NCBI GenBank assembly: GCA_902475865.1
Contig: CABSBK010000085.1
Coordinates: forward strand, 1-5,707
Source of the DNA: an uncultured Collinsella sp.
Lineage (GTDB): Bacteria; Actinomycetota; Coriobacteriia; Coriobacteriales; Coriobacteriaceae
Length of the DNA stretch: 5,707 bases
Direction: 5' to 3'
Numbering within the stretch: the stretch's first letter is position 1; each line of letters begins with the position of its first letter. The translations under genes and the position numbers were made by a program. This document shows, piece after piece, positions 1-5,707 of this stretch. The notes below the pieces were generated by a model. It did not search any database. It had not been told where the DNA came from and saw only the letters and a program-made list of their open reading frames with translations.

Positions 1-53
1 ACGGCATACGAGATTGTCAGTGACTGGAGTTCAGACGTGTGCTCTTCCGATCT
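1..53 (+). other. Illumina P7/TruSeq adapter left on contig end (not genomic)
   Basis: These bases match a sequencing adapter from memory, not biological DNA. Positions 1-14 (ACGGCATACGAGAT) are the 3' end of the P7 flow-cell oligo, 15-19 (TGTCA) sit where the index belongs, and 20-53 are the Read 2 primer site ending in GCTCTTCCGATCT. Genomic sequence begins at 54, in frame with lepA. The adapter reads into the insert, as expected when untrimmed reads are assembled to a contig end. Translated on the minus strand it gives IGRAHV followed by TGA at 33-31; on the plus strand GTGTGCTCTTCCGATCT gives MCSSDL. Both peptides are familiar signs of adapter contamination in protein databases. The index slot holds five bases instead of the usual six. 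Confidence 0.98.
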
Positions 54-1251
54 TAGCCTCGGGCAGATCCTGCGGGCTGCGAACATCAATCATCTCGCCG
101 TCGGTCTTATAGACGTGATAGTCCACCGAAGGGCTCGTGGCAATGAGGTCCAGATTGAACTCGCGCTCCAGGCGCTCCTTGACGACCTCCATATGCAGCA
201 GGCCCAAGAAGCCAACGCGGAAACCAAAGCCGAGCGCCACCGAGGTCTCGGGCTCCCACACCAACGACGGGTCGTTGACATGCAGCTTATCGAGAGCGTC
301 GCGCAGATTCTCGTAATCCTTGTTGTCGATCGGGAACAGGCCCGTGTAGACCATGGGCTTGGCCTCGCGGTAGCCGGGAAGCGGCTCGGGGCAGGGATTC
401 GATGCCCACGTGAGGGTATCGCCCACGTGCACGGCCTCGGGATCCTTCAGGCCCGTGACCACGTAGCCCACCTCACCGACCGTCAGTGCGTCGACCGGTG
501 TCTCGGCGGGACGCTTGACGCCCACGCCGTCGACCAAGAAGTCGCCCTCGGCCTGCATCATGCGCAGGGTATCGCCCTTTTTAATGGAGCCGTCAAAGAC
601 GCGGACCGTGGCAACGACGCCGCGGTACTCATCGAAATACGAATCCAAGATGAGCGCCTTGAGCGGCGCGTTCGCATCGCCCTTGGGCGGCGAGATCAAA
701 AAGACAATGGACTCCAGCAGATCGTGAATGCCCTCGCCGGTCTTGCCCGATACGCATACGGCATCGTCGGCAGGGATCGCCAGGTCGTCCTCGATCTCGG
801 TCTTAACCTCGTCGGGGTGTGCCGACGGCAGATCGATCTTGTTGATGGCGGGCACGATATCCAGGTTGGCGTTCATGGCGAGCGTCGCGTTGGAGACGGT
901 CTGCGCCTCGACGCCCTGGGTGGAGTCGACGACGAGCACCGCACCCTCGCAGGCGGCCAACGAACGCGAGACCTCGTAGGTAAAGTCAACGTGGCCCGGC
1001 GTATCGATCAGGTTGAACTGATACGTCTCACCATCGTCGGCGTCATAGGAAACGCGAACGGCATTGGACTTGATCGTAATGCCGCGCTCGCGCTCGATAT
1101 CCATGGTGTCAAGCAGCTGCGACTCCATGTCGCGCTCGTCGACGGTATGGGTGAGCTCGAGGATACGGTCACTGATCGTGGACTTGCCATGGTCGATGTG
1201 CGCAACGATCGAGAAGTTGCGGATGTGGGAAATGTCAATTGAAGTATTCAT
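54..1251 (-). CDS. lepA: Elongation factor 4 (LepA) GTPase, 3' end missing
   Basis: LepA/EF4 is a ribosome-associated translational GTPase of the EF-G class, implicated in back-translocation or in ribosome assembly and initiation. The 399 residues present carry every G motif: AHIDHGKST (17-25, P-loop), RERGIT (54-59, switch I), DTPGH (83-87, with H87 at the catalytic histidine position), NKID (137-140) and SGK (168-170, where SAK is commoner). Domain II and the EF-G-like domain III follow, including the LepA-typical [15 protein letters not shown]. LepA is usually about 600 residues, so the rest of domain IV and the unique C-terminal domain are lost at the contig end; the last genomic codon is the Ala of DLPEA. 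I chose ATG 1251 because it gives the usual family N-terminus ([18 protein letters not shown]). A start at 1311 would add 20 unrelated residues encoded by the terminator. There is no clear Shine-Dalgarno site, only UAAG nine bases upstream. Confidence 0.97.
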
Positions 1252-1264
1252 GCGGACTATCTTA
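1252..1264 (-). promoter_or_regulatory. Possible -10 element for a leaderless lepA transcript
   Basis: On the minus strand TAAGAT (1264-1259) is followed by seven bases and then the lepA ATG. It fits the actinobacterial TANNNT -10 pattern, and a start site at or within a base of the A of ATG would give a leaderless mRNA. This suits the lack of a proper Shine-Dalgarno site and the strong terminator just upstream, which means lepA needs its own promoter or read-through. No good -35 is visible. Alternatively the TAAG inside this hexamer acts as a weak Shine-Dalgarno site at a spacing of nine. Confidence 0.35.
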
Positions 1265-1276
1265 CCCGAGCGGTAC

Positions 1277-1313
1277 AAAAAATGGAGCCTGTTCCATAAA
1301 ACAGGCTCCATTT
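1277..1313 (-). terminator. Intrinsic terminator after rpsT
   Basis: A perfect 14-bp inverted repeat (1280-1293 with 1300-1313, core GGAGCCTGTT/AACAGGCTCC) has a 6-base loop. On the minus strand it runs into six T residues (1282-1277, partly within the stem base). This is a classic Rho-independent terminator for transcripts leaving rpsT, whose stop codon lies 34 bases upstream. On the plus strand the right arm is followed by only a short T run within the stem, so the minus direction is favoured. It separates rpsT from lepA, whose ATG is 25 bases past the T-tract. Confidence 0.92.
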
Positions 1314-1347
1314 ATGCGCGTAATCTGTGTGGTGTGAAATTTACAAC

Positions 1348-1614
1348 TTAAGCGTTGATGCTGTTCACGAGCTTGGCAAGACCGGACTTGCGGTTGGAAG
1401 CCTGGTTCTTGTGGATAACATGCTTGGCGGCAGCCATGTCGAGACGCTTGGTGACGGTCTTGAGGTCAGCCTGGGCCTTCTCGGCGTCGCCCTCGGCAAC
1501 GGCGGACTGGACGTGCTTGGTCAGCGTCTTGAGCTCGGACTTGACAGCCTTGTTACGCATGCGAGCTGCCTCATTGGTGCGGATACGCTTCTTCTGAGAC
1601 TTGATGTTTGCCAC
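1348..1614 (-). CDS. rpsT: 30S ribosomal protein bS20
   Basis: bS20 is a small basic helical protein that binds 16S rRNA early in assembly of the small subunit. The 88-residue product is of normal family length and opens with the typical (M)[17 protein letters not shown], followed by Lys/Arg-rich helices and the conserved C-terminal part [19 protein letters not shown]. The start is GTG at 1614, since family proteins begin at this residue; the upstream ATG at 1683 would add 23 unrelated residues from the leader. AAAGGA lies nine bases before the GTG. The stop is TAA. The gene lies 133 bases after the holA stop, with its own apparent promoter, and ends in a strong intrinsic terminator, so it can be made as a single-gene mRNA. 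A weak start codon recalls E. coli rpsT (UUG), which is autoregulated; similar control here is inference. Confidence 0.97.
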   Translation of the reverse strand: MANIKSQKKRIRTNEAARMRNKAVKSELKTLTKHVQSAVAEGDAEKAQADLKTVTKRLDMAAAKHVIHKNQASNRKSGLAKLVNSINA

Positions 1615-1639
1615 TTCTGGAGTTCCTTTCGAGTTCCTT
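1615..1639 (-). promoter_or_regulatory. Duplicated Shine-Dalgarno block before rpsT
   Basis: The nine bases AAGGAACTC occur twice on the minus strand, at 1639-1631 and 1628-1620, eleven bases apart. The proximal copy supplies the ribosome binding site (AAAGGA at 1629-1624, nine bases from GTG). The distal copy has an identical AAGGA core 20 bases from GTG, too far to start rpsT, and no start codon follows it at a usable distance. It may be a ribosome standby site or a protein or RNA contact; that is inference. The repeat itself is plain in the sequence. Confidence 0.75.
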
Positions 1640-1641
1640 GC

Positions 1642-1679
1642 AAAAAATGTATGACACCTCTGAGACACGGTGAGGTCAT
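1642..1679 (-). promoter_or_regulatory. rpsT leader hairpin with U-tract (candidate attenuator)
   Basis: In the RNA sense, AUGAC (1679-1675) can pair with GUCAU (1655-1651), and inner CUC (1674-1672) with GAG (1660-1658), leaving a two-base bulge. An alternative pairs ACCUC (1676-1672) with GAGGU (1660-1656). Three bases after the hairpin come six U residues (1647-1642). A stem followed by a U-tract upstream of the ribosome binding site resembles a terminator-type attenuator, but the stem is short and AU-rich at its base. It could also be a binding site for S20 feedback control. The pairing was read by eye, without an energy calculation. Confidence 0.45.
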
Positions 1680-1689
1680 GCAAGCGCCT

Positions 1690-1698
1690 ACTATAGCA
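1690..1698 (-). promoter_or_regulatory. Extended -10 promoter of rpsT
   Basis: The minus strand reads TGCTATAGT: TATAGT at 1695-1690 (five of six matches to TATAAT) with the TG of an extended -10 at 1698-1697. A start near 1683 would give a leader of about 70 bases for rpsT. No good -35 lies 16-18 bases upstream, as is common for extended -10 promoters. A TTGACA further upstream (1733-1728) is 32 bases away, too far to pair with it. The site falls between the holA stop and rpsT, so rpsT can be expressed apart from the upstream genes. Confidence 0.6.
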
Positions 1699-1747
1699 CG
1701 CTCCCCCTCAAAGGGATAGAACGAATTTGTCAAATAGGCAGGTATCA

Positions 1748-2710
1748 TCACGATTTTCTCAAGAAGTTCGTAATCCAGAGCAAAAGCGCGGTCTCCGAAT
1801 CAGCCGAACCCTTCAGTGCGAGCTCCACATCGACCGCGCCCTCGAGCGCAGCGACAAGCTCCGCCATCGAAAAGCGGCGTGCCCAGGTCAGGTGATTTTT
1901 GACCTGCCAGGCCTGAAGCTTGAGCGTCGCGGCGAGCTCACGCCCCTGCCCGCGAGAGTCGAGCGCCTTGGCGACGATCAGCTCACGGATGCGACCGCAT
2001 AGCAGCGTGTAGGTCCACACGTAGCTCTTGGAGGGCAGTAGATTGAAGAGCTCAAGCGAACGCCGCATATCGCGAGCCGAGACGGCGTTGAGGAAGTCCC
2101 AAGGTTGGACTTCGGCCGTGCGCACGATCCAGCGTTCCACATCGGCAAGCTCAATTTGCGGTGCCTCGACCATCTGGGCAAGCTTGGCCAAGTCGTTATC
2201 GAGCATGCGGGTGTTCTCGCCCGAGCGTGAAACGAGCTCCTCGGCGGCCGCCGTCGAGATGGACTTTCCGTGCTGCGTCGCCATCTGCTGCACGCGGCGC
2301 GGGAGCTCCCAGCGCTTAGTTCCCGAACAATCGATCACGGCCTTCTTGTCAATCTTGGCGATCGCCTTGTACAGGCGCGTGTTCTTGGCAAGCGAATCGG
2401 CGATTATGAGGCAAACCGTCGTGGGGCTGGGACTCGCCAGATACTCGACAAGCGGCTCAGAGATCGCTTTGGCGAGTTTTGAGCAGCCGTCAAGGATTAC
2501 CAGGCGAAACTCGCTACCCAAGGGAAAGGTGTTGAGCGATCCGATAATCGACTCGATATCGGGGTCTTTGGTCATATCGCGCTCGTCGAGGTTGAACTCG
2601 ACCATGCCCGTCTTTTCCAGGCGCGCCTTCATACGCGAGACGGCGTGGTCGCGTTTGACTCCGTCGGTACCGACGATCAGATATGCCGGCAACAGACCGG
2701 TTTCGGACAT
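1748..2710 (-). CDS. holA: DNA polymerase III subunit delta (clamp loader)
   Basis: The delta subunit opens the beta sliding clamp as part of the clamp loader. The product has 320 residues, close to the family's usual 320-345. It opens with LPAYLIVGTDGVKRD (7-21), matching the family's Y-L-x-G-x-D start of the AAA+-like fold. No Walker A motif is seen, as expected because delta does not bind ATP. The segment TFPLGSEFRLVILDG (61-75) lies where E. coli delta carries the hydrophobic wedge (L73, F74) that enters the beta clamp; here Pro-Leu occupies that place by rough alignment. The C-terminal helical region (PWDFLNAVSARD, then about 110 residues) matches the delta collar domain. I chose ATG 2710: GGGAGGGGAG (2724-2715) precedes it, with GGAGG eight bases away. 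The in-frame ATG at 2752 has no such site. Naming rests on motifs and position. Confidence 0.93.
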   Translation of the reverse strand: MSETGLLPAYLIVGTDGVKRDHAVSRMKARLEKTGMVEFNLDERDMTKDPDIESIIGSLNTFPLGSEFRLVILDGCSKLAKAISEPLVEYLASPSPTTVCLIIADSLAKNTRLYKAIAKIDKKAVIDCSGTKRWELPRRVQQMATQHGKSISTAAAEELVSRSGENTRMLDNDLAKLAQMVEAPQIELADVERWIVRTAEVQPWDFLNAVSARDMRRSLELFNLLPSKSYVWTYTLLCGRIRELIVAKALDSRGQGRELAATLKLQAWQVKNHLTWARRFSMAELVAALEGAVDVELALKGSADSETALLLWITNFLRKS

Positions 2711-2714
2711 CGCG

Positions 2715-2724
2715 CTCCCCTCCC
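2715..2724 (-). promoter_or_regulatory. Strong ribosome binding site deciding the holA start
   Basis: GGGAGGGGAG on the minus strand contains GGAGG (2723-2719) eight bases before ATG 2710. Nothing comparable precedes the in-frame ATG at 2752, so this site sets the start. It is the best Shine-Dalgarno sequence in the window. Confidence 0.85.
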
Positions 2725-2750
2725 GCAGGCTCTTGTGCTCGTACCGTGCC

Positions 2751-2780
2751 ATTCTAGCCCACGGGTTGGTCCCGCGCCAA
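2751..2780 (-). promoter_or_regulatory. Possible holA promoter between comEC and holA
   Basis: The minus strand has TTGGCG (2780-2775, four of six matches to TTGACA), an 18-base spacer and TAGAAT (2756-2751, five of six matches to TATAAT). A start near 2744 would give holA a leader of about 34 bases. An essential replication gene downstream of competence genes would plausibly need its own promoter. The -35 also lies in a weak 5-bp inverted repeat (2765-2769 with 2777-2781). Such matches occur by chance, so this is only a candidate. Confidence 0.35.
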
Positions 2781-2788
2781 CGGCAGCA

Positions 2789-5092
2789 TCACGGTCGTTG
2801 GCATCGCATGGCAAAACCGGATACGGTCGGCAAGACGGTGATGTCTCCTTGTTCGATGGTGCATGCGAACACGCAGCCCGCATCGCGAACGGCATCAATG
2901 CAGGCATCGGATGGATGACCGTAGCGGTTGCCCTCGCCCGCACTCGCGATAGAGAGCTCGGGCTTAAGCGTTTCCAGCAGGTCTGTGTCGACGGAAACTT
3001 TTGAGCCGTGATGCCCTAGCTTGAGCACATCGATATCGCCCACCTCCTGTACAAACTCGCGCTCCTGATCGAGCTCGGCGTCACCAGTAAGGAGCACGCG
3101 CAGGCTCTTGCCTTCCTGAGCGTAGGAGAGCAGCAAAACAAGAGAGTCCTCATTGCCCTCGCCATCCACCGTGTCAAACGGCCACATCACACGAGCCCGA
3201 AATGCGCCGATATCGACCGTGTCTCCGCGAGCCACCTGCCGATACGTTACACCCGGGCGATTCAGGACCTCAGTAGGCGCGCCGTCAAGTGCATCGGCCG
3301 CGACCGCAATGGTTCCAACCGAAAAACGATCGAGTACGTCGGGAAGACCGCCCCAATGGTCTTCGTCCCAATGCGTCACGAAGACGGCGTCGATATGGTG
3401 GACGTTATTGCGAACCAACGCCGACACCACGCGGTCATCGAGCCCACAGTCGACGAGTGCCACGGCGCCACCCTGACGAACCAGAATCGCATCGGCCTGA
3501 CCAACATCGAGGACCGTTACCGAAGGCGGCGCACATCGATCCCAATAGACATACGGAACACCCGCTGCGAGCATCAAACACAGCAGCCCCGCTGCCATGC
3601 TCCGCGCGCGGGGGCGTGGCCACCAGACCAAGATGGCCACCAGCGCGAACGGCACCACATATACCAAGGGCGTATCGGGCGGCACGTTTACGGATGCGCC
3701 CGGAACGGCAGCAAAGAGCTGTTCAAAGAACAGCGCACAGCGGGCGACAATCATGGGCACCACGAGCGCCCCGTGACGCAGCAGCGGCACAAGCGAGCAG
3801 GGCACCAGCACAACCGATACAGCGAGCAGCACGCTTATCACCGGACCGATCACGGCATTTGCAAGTGGGGCAATGAGCGAAAACGTCTCAAATGCGGGAA
3901 TCGTAACGGGAAGTGTCGCCAGCTGCGAGCACAGCGTGACAGACAAAACGCTGGCGACACCCGATGGCATGCCCAGCTCGCCCAAGGCGTAGGTGGCGTA
4001 GGGGCAAAAACAAAGGATGGCAAAAACACTGACGCACGAAAGCTGAAAACCCATTTCGAACAATACCGTCGGCCGCAGCAGCACAAAGACCGCCATGGTG
4101 ACAAACAGAGCCGAGAGGCCATGCCGACGACGTCCGGCGCTGTTGGCGACAAGCGTCGCCGCCACCATGCAGCACGCGCGCACGGCCGAGGGAGAAGCGC
4201 CCGTAAAAACGGCATAGGCTGCGAGGACCAGCACCAACAGCCCCCGCTGCAGCCCACGAGAGAGGCGTGTCTTTTGCAGGGCGCTCTCAATCACAAACCC
4301 CACGATGGCAAGATGACTACCCGAGACAGCGATAAGATGTGCGGTGCCCGTTACCGAAAACCAATCGCCCGCCGGCTGGGCACGCAGCTCGGCCGAGCGT
4401 CCGCAGACAACGCCGGCAATGAGCGAGCGCGCTGGATCGGTCGCGGGCGCGATAACGGCAAGGAGCTCGTTTCGAAGCCAAGACAACGGGCCTGGAGGGC
4501 CCTCGTCGATCGATACCAACCGGACGACTTTAACCTTTCGAAGCTCGCCCCGAAGCACGCGTGAGCGCCCATACGCATCATTCTCAAAGCGCGAAATTCG
4601 ACCGATAGCACGTACATGCGAACCGGCGCCAAGCTCACGATCACACGACAGCCGTACCTGACCCAAACGCTTTTCGCCCGCATACGCATCACAGGTATAG
4701 GAGTACGCACCGTCATTGATGGACGGGCCGCCGTACACAACAAACTCGAGACTGCTCGCAGCCCGATTATCCAACGCCCTCGAAGCGCGCAGCGCCCCTA
4801 TCGCCCAACCCGCGGACACGACCGCTCCCGCCACGAGGCCGAGGGCCGCGGCATACAGCCATCGCCTCCACCGCACAAGGCGCATGCAGGGCCGAGCCAA
4901 TACGATGCACCCTGCTGCCGCAACGGGAATGACCATAAGCAATGTGACGGGCGCTGCCCGCTCTCCCAGCAGCACATCGGCTGTCACGCTAAGTACCAAG
5001 CCACAGCTCGCACACAAGCCGGCACAAAGGGCCATCGTCCACGGCATCAATGGACGCGGCGGCATCACATGCTCGCGCTCGGTCGCACTCAT
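2789..5092 (-). CDS. comEC: ComEC/Rec2 family DNA-uptake channel protein
   Basis: ComEC is the inner-membrane protein through which single-stranded DNA enters during transformation. The 767-residue product is full length and keeps the family layout. N-terminal membrane segments lie at about 17-100. An extracellular OB-like (DUF4131) region spans about 110-195 and holds two cysteines, C134 and C150. The polytopic Competence core spans about 205-515, with AHLIAVSGSHLAIVG (251-265) and GASPSAVRA (298-306). A metallo-beta-lactamase-like domain follows from about 523: VLDVGQADAILV (527-538), HWDEDH (574-579), LLTGDAE (667-673), LGHHGS (692-697) and HPS (726-728). HWDEDH has the HxDxDH form usual in ComEC rather than HxHxDH. 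The start ATG (5092-5090) overlaps the comEA TGA as ATGA, which points to translational coupling; an in-frame ATG at 5104 and another at 5065 are alternatives. No strong Shine-Dalgarno site is seen. Competence itself is not shown. Confidence 0.95.
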   Translation of the reverse strand: MSATEREHVMPPRPLMPWTMALCAGLCASCGLVLSVTADVLLGERAAPVTLLMVIPVAAAGCIVLARPCMRLVRWRRWLYAAALGLVAGAVVSAGWAIGALRASRALDNRAASSLEFVVYGGPSINDGAYSYTCDAYAGEKRLGQVRLSCDRELGAGSHVRAIGRISRFENDAYGRSRVLRGELRKVKVVRLVSIDEGPPGPLSWLRNELLAVIAPATDPARSLIAGVVCGRSAELRAQPAGDWFSVTGTAHLIAVSGSHLAIVGFVIESALQKTRLSRGLQRGLLVLVLAAYAVFTGASPSAVRACCMVAATLVANSAGRRRHGLSALFVTMAVFVLLRPTVLFEMGFQLSCVSVFAILCFCPYATYALGELGMPSGVASVLSVTLCSQLATLPVTIPAFETFSLIAPLANAVIGPVISVLLAVSVVLVPCSLVPLLRHGALVVPMIVARCALFFEQLFAAVPGASVNVPPDTPLVYVVPFALVAILVWWPRPRARSMAAGLLCLMLAAGVPYVYWDRCAPPSVTVLDVGQADAILVRQGGAVALVDCGLDDRVVSALVRNNVHHIDAVFVTHWDEDHWGGLPDVLDRFSVGTIAVAADALDGAPTEVLNRPGVTYRQVARGDTVDIGAFRARVMWPFDTVDGEGNEDSLVLLLSYAQEGKSLRVLLTGDAELDQEREFVQEVGDIDVLKLGHHGSKVSVDTDLLETLKPELSIASAGEGNRYGHPSDACIDAVRDAGCVFACTIEQGDITVLPTVSGFAMRCQRP

Positions 5093-5707
5093 ACGCAGAT
5101 GCAATCTTTAATTTTGGCGAGCTTCTTCTCACCGATCCCCGATACGCGCATAAGGTCATCGACCGAGGCAAAGGCCCCGTTTTGCGTCCGTTCGTCGATA
5201 ATCGATTGGGCCATAGAAGGCCCGATGCCCGAAAGCGTCTGCAGCTCCGCCGCACTTGCCGTATTGATGTTCACGAGCCCCGACGAAGACCCCGCACCAG
5301 GAGTCGTGGAGGCTCCGCTTTCAGCCCCGCCGACCGCCGCAGCCGCTTGTTGCTCCCCTACCGTCGGCACATGGATCTTTTGACCATCTGTGATCTTGGA
5401 CGCACGATTGAGCCCTGTCACATCCGCCTCGGCCTTAAGCCCTCCGGCGGCCTCGATCGCTTGGGATACCCGCGCTCCGTCTTTGAGCCGGTACACGCCA
5501 GGCCTCGCAACAGCGCCATCAACATCGACGTACACCTCGGCAGCAGAAGAACTTTTGGCAGACGACTCATCGGCATCGTCAGGTGACGCATCCCCGGCCC
5601 CGCGCACATCCGAGGTGTCTGTCTCATCACTACGCTCAAACGACACGTTGCTGGAATGGCCACCAAAACTTGCCATCGCCAAGCCGCTCGCGGCGGCAAT
5701 GACAACC
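5089..5707 (-). CDS. comEA: ComEA family competence DNA-binding protein, 5' end beyond window
   Basis: ComEA binds double-stranded DNA outside the membrane and hands it to ComEC. The reading frame is open to the right edge, where VVIAAASGLAMASFGG is the end of a hydrophobic N-terminal segment, probably the membrane anchor; the true start lies upstream. A Ser/Asp-rich stretch follows (about 5640-5540). Next is an SLBB-type domain (about 5538-5365, from VYVDVDGAVARPGVYRL to GQKIHVP), then an Ala/Gly/Ser linker (about 5364-5275). The C-terminal helix-hairpin-helix domain (about 5274-5100) opens with VNINTASAAEL and holds two hairpins, LSGIGPSMAQSI and VSGIGEKKLAKI. The SLBB plus HhH layout is the common Gram-positive form. 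The protein ends in CICV; two cysteines so close to the end are unusual. The stop TGA overlaps the comEC ATG. The TTG at 5682 and ATG at 5676 are internal codons, not starts. Confidence 0.95.
   Translation of the reverse strand, partial: VVIAAASGLAMASFGGHSSNVSFERSDETDTSDVRGAGDASPDDADESSAKSSSAAEVYVDVDGAVARPGVYRLKDGARVSQAIEAAGGLKAEADVTGLNRASKITDGQKIHVPTVGEQQAAAAVGGAESGASTTPGAGSSSGLVNINTASAAELQTLSGIGPSMAQSIIDERTQNGAFASVDDLMRVSGIGEKKLAKIKDCICV

Noticed and set aside
37..1242. Long plus-strand open frame (401 codons) opposite lepA, starting MCSSDL
   Set aside because: It starts inside the adapter, lies fully antisense to a clear LepA protein, and its product looks like no known family; it is a shadow of GC-rich codon use.
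1252..1311. N-terminal extension of lepA to an ATG at 1311
   Set aside because: The 20 extra residues are encoded by the terminator stem and are unlike LepA; the family N-terminus begins at 1251.
1728..1733. Perfect TTGACA (-35 consensus) on the minus strand just after holA
   Set aside because: The bases 16-18 downstream are TGAGGG-like, not a -10, and the real TATAGT is 32 bases away, too far for a sigma-70 promoter.
2765..2781. Inverted repeat GTTGG/CCAAC after the comEC stop, considered as a terminator
   Set aside because: The stem is only five pairs with a 7-base loop and is not followed by a T-tract in either direction.
2028..2918. Plus-strand open frame of 296 codons over holA, the gap and the comEC end
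   Set aside because: It is antisense to two real genes, has a Ser/Arg-rich low-complexity product, and no good ribosome binding site was noticed.
3356..4564. Plus-strand open frame of 402 codons opposite comEC
   Set aside because: The product is rich in Arg, His and Gln with no recognisable domain, and the opposite strand encodes an intact ComEC through the whole span.
5674..5682. TTG (5682) or ATG (5676) as the comEA start
   Set aside because: The frame stays open to the window edge with hydrophobic residues that complete a membrane anchor; starting here would cut the anchor, so the gene must begin further upstream.
1..5707. Search by eye for CRISPR repeats, transposase genes, tRNA or rRNA genes and an undescribed multi-gene system
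   Set aside because: No regularly spaced repeats, terminal inverted repeats, tRNA-like cloverleafs or rRNA segments were seen; all long stretches are covered by recognised core genes, and no gap exceeds about 135 bases.

Overview
This window looks like the end of a metagenomic or draft-genome contig from a GC-rich bacterium, most likely an actinobacterium of the class Coriobacteriia (a Collinsella-like gut organism). That placement is an inference from protein character, base composition and gene order; no search was run. All real genes are on the minus strand. In transcription order (right to left) they are comEA (5' end beyond the right edge), comEC, holA, rpsT and lepA (3' end missing at the left edge). 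The order is close to the comEA-comEC-holA-rpsT-lepA block known from Firmicutes, without comEB.

Right part (2789-5707): the DNA-uptake genes. comEA encodes a membrane-anchored DNA-binding protein with an SLBB-type domain and a helix-hairpin-helix domain. It overlaps comEC by an ATGA junction. comEC encodes the polytopic channel with an N-terminal OB-like region, the Competence core and a C-terminal metallo-beta-lactamase-like domain. ComEA would bind DNA outside the membrane and ComEC would pass a single strand inside. Intact genes do not prove that the organism is competent.

Middle part (1315-2788): housekeeping genes. holA (DNA polymerase III delta, clamp loader) follows comEC after 78 bases and has a strong ribosome binding site. 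rpsT (ribosomal protein bS20) appears to have its own extended -10 promoter, a leader hairpin followed by a U-tract, a duplicated Shine-Dalgarno block and a GTG start. A strong intrinsic terminator closes rpsT.

Left part (1-1314): lepA (elongation factor 4) starts just after that terminator, with a -10-like hexamer 7 bases before its ATG, so it may be leaderless. It is cut after 399 codons, where bases 1-53 are not genomic: they are an Illumina P7/TruSeq adapter left on the contig end. The adapter creates a false C-terminus on the minus strand (IGRAHV) and a false N-terminus on the plus strand (MCSSDL).

I found no mobile element, CRISPR array, tRNA, rRNA or undescribed multi-gene system. The points most worth a second look are the adapter artefact, the rpsT leader and the possible leaderless start of lepA.
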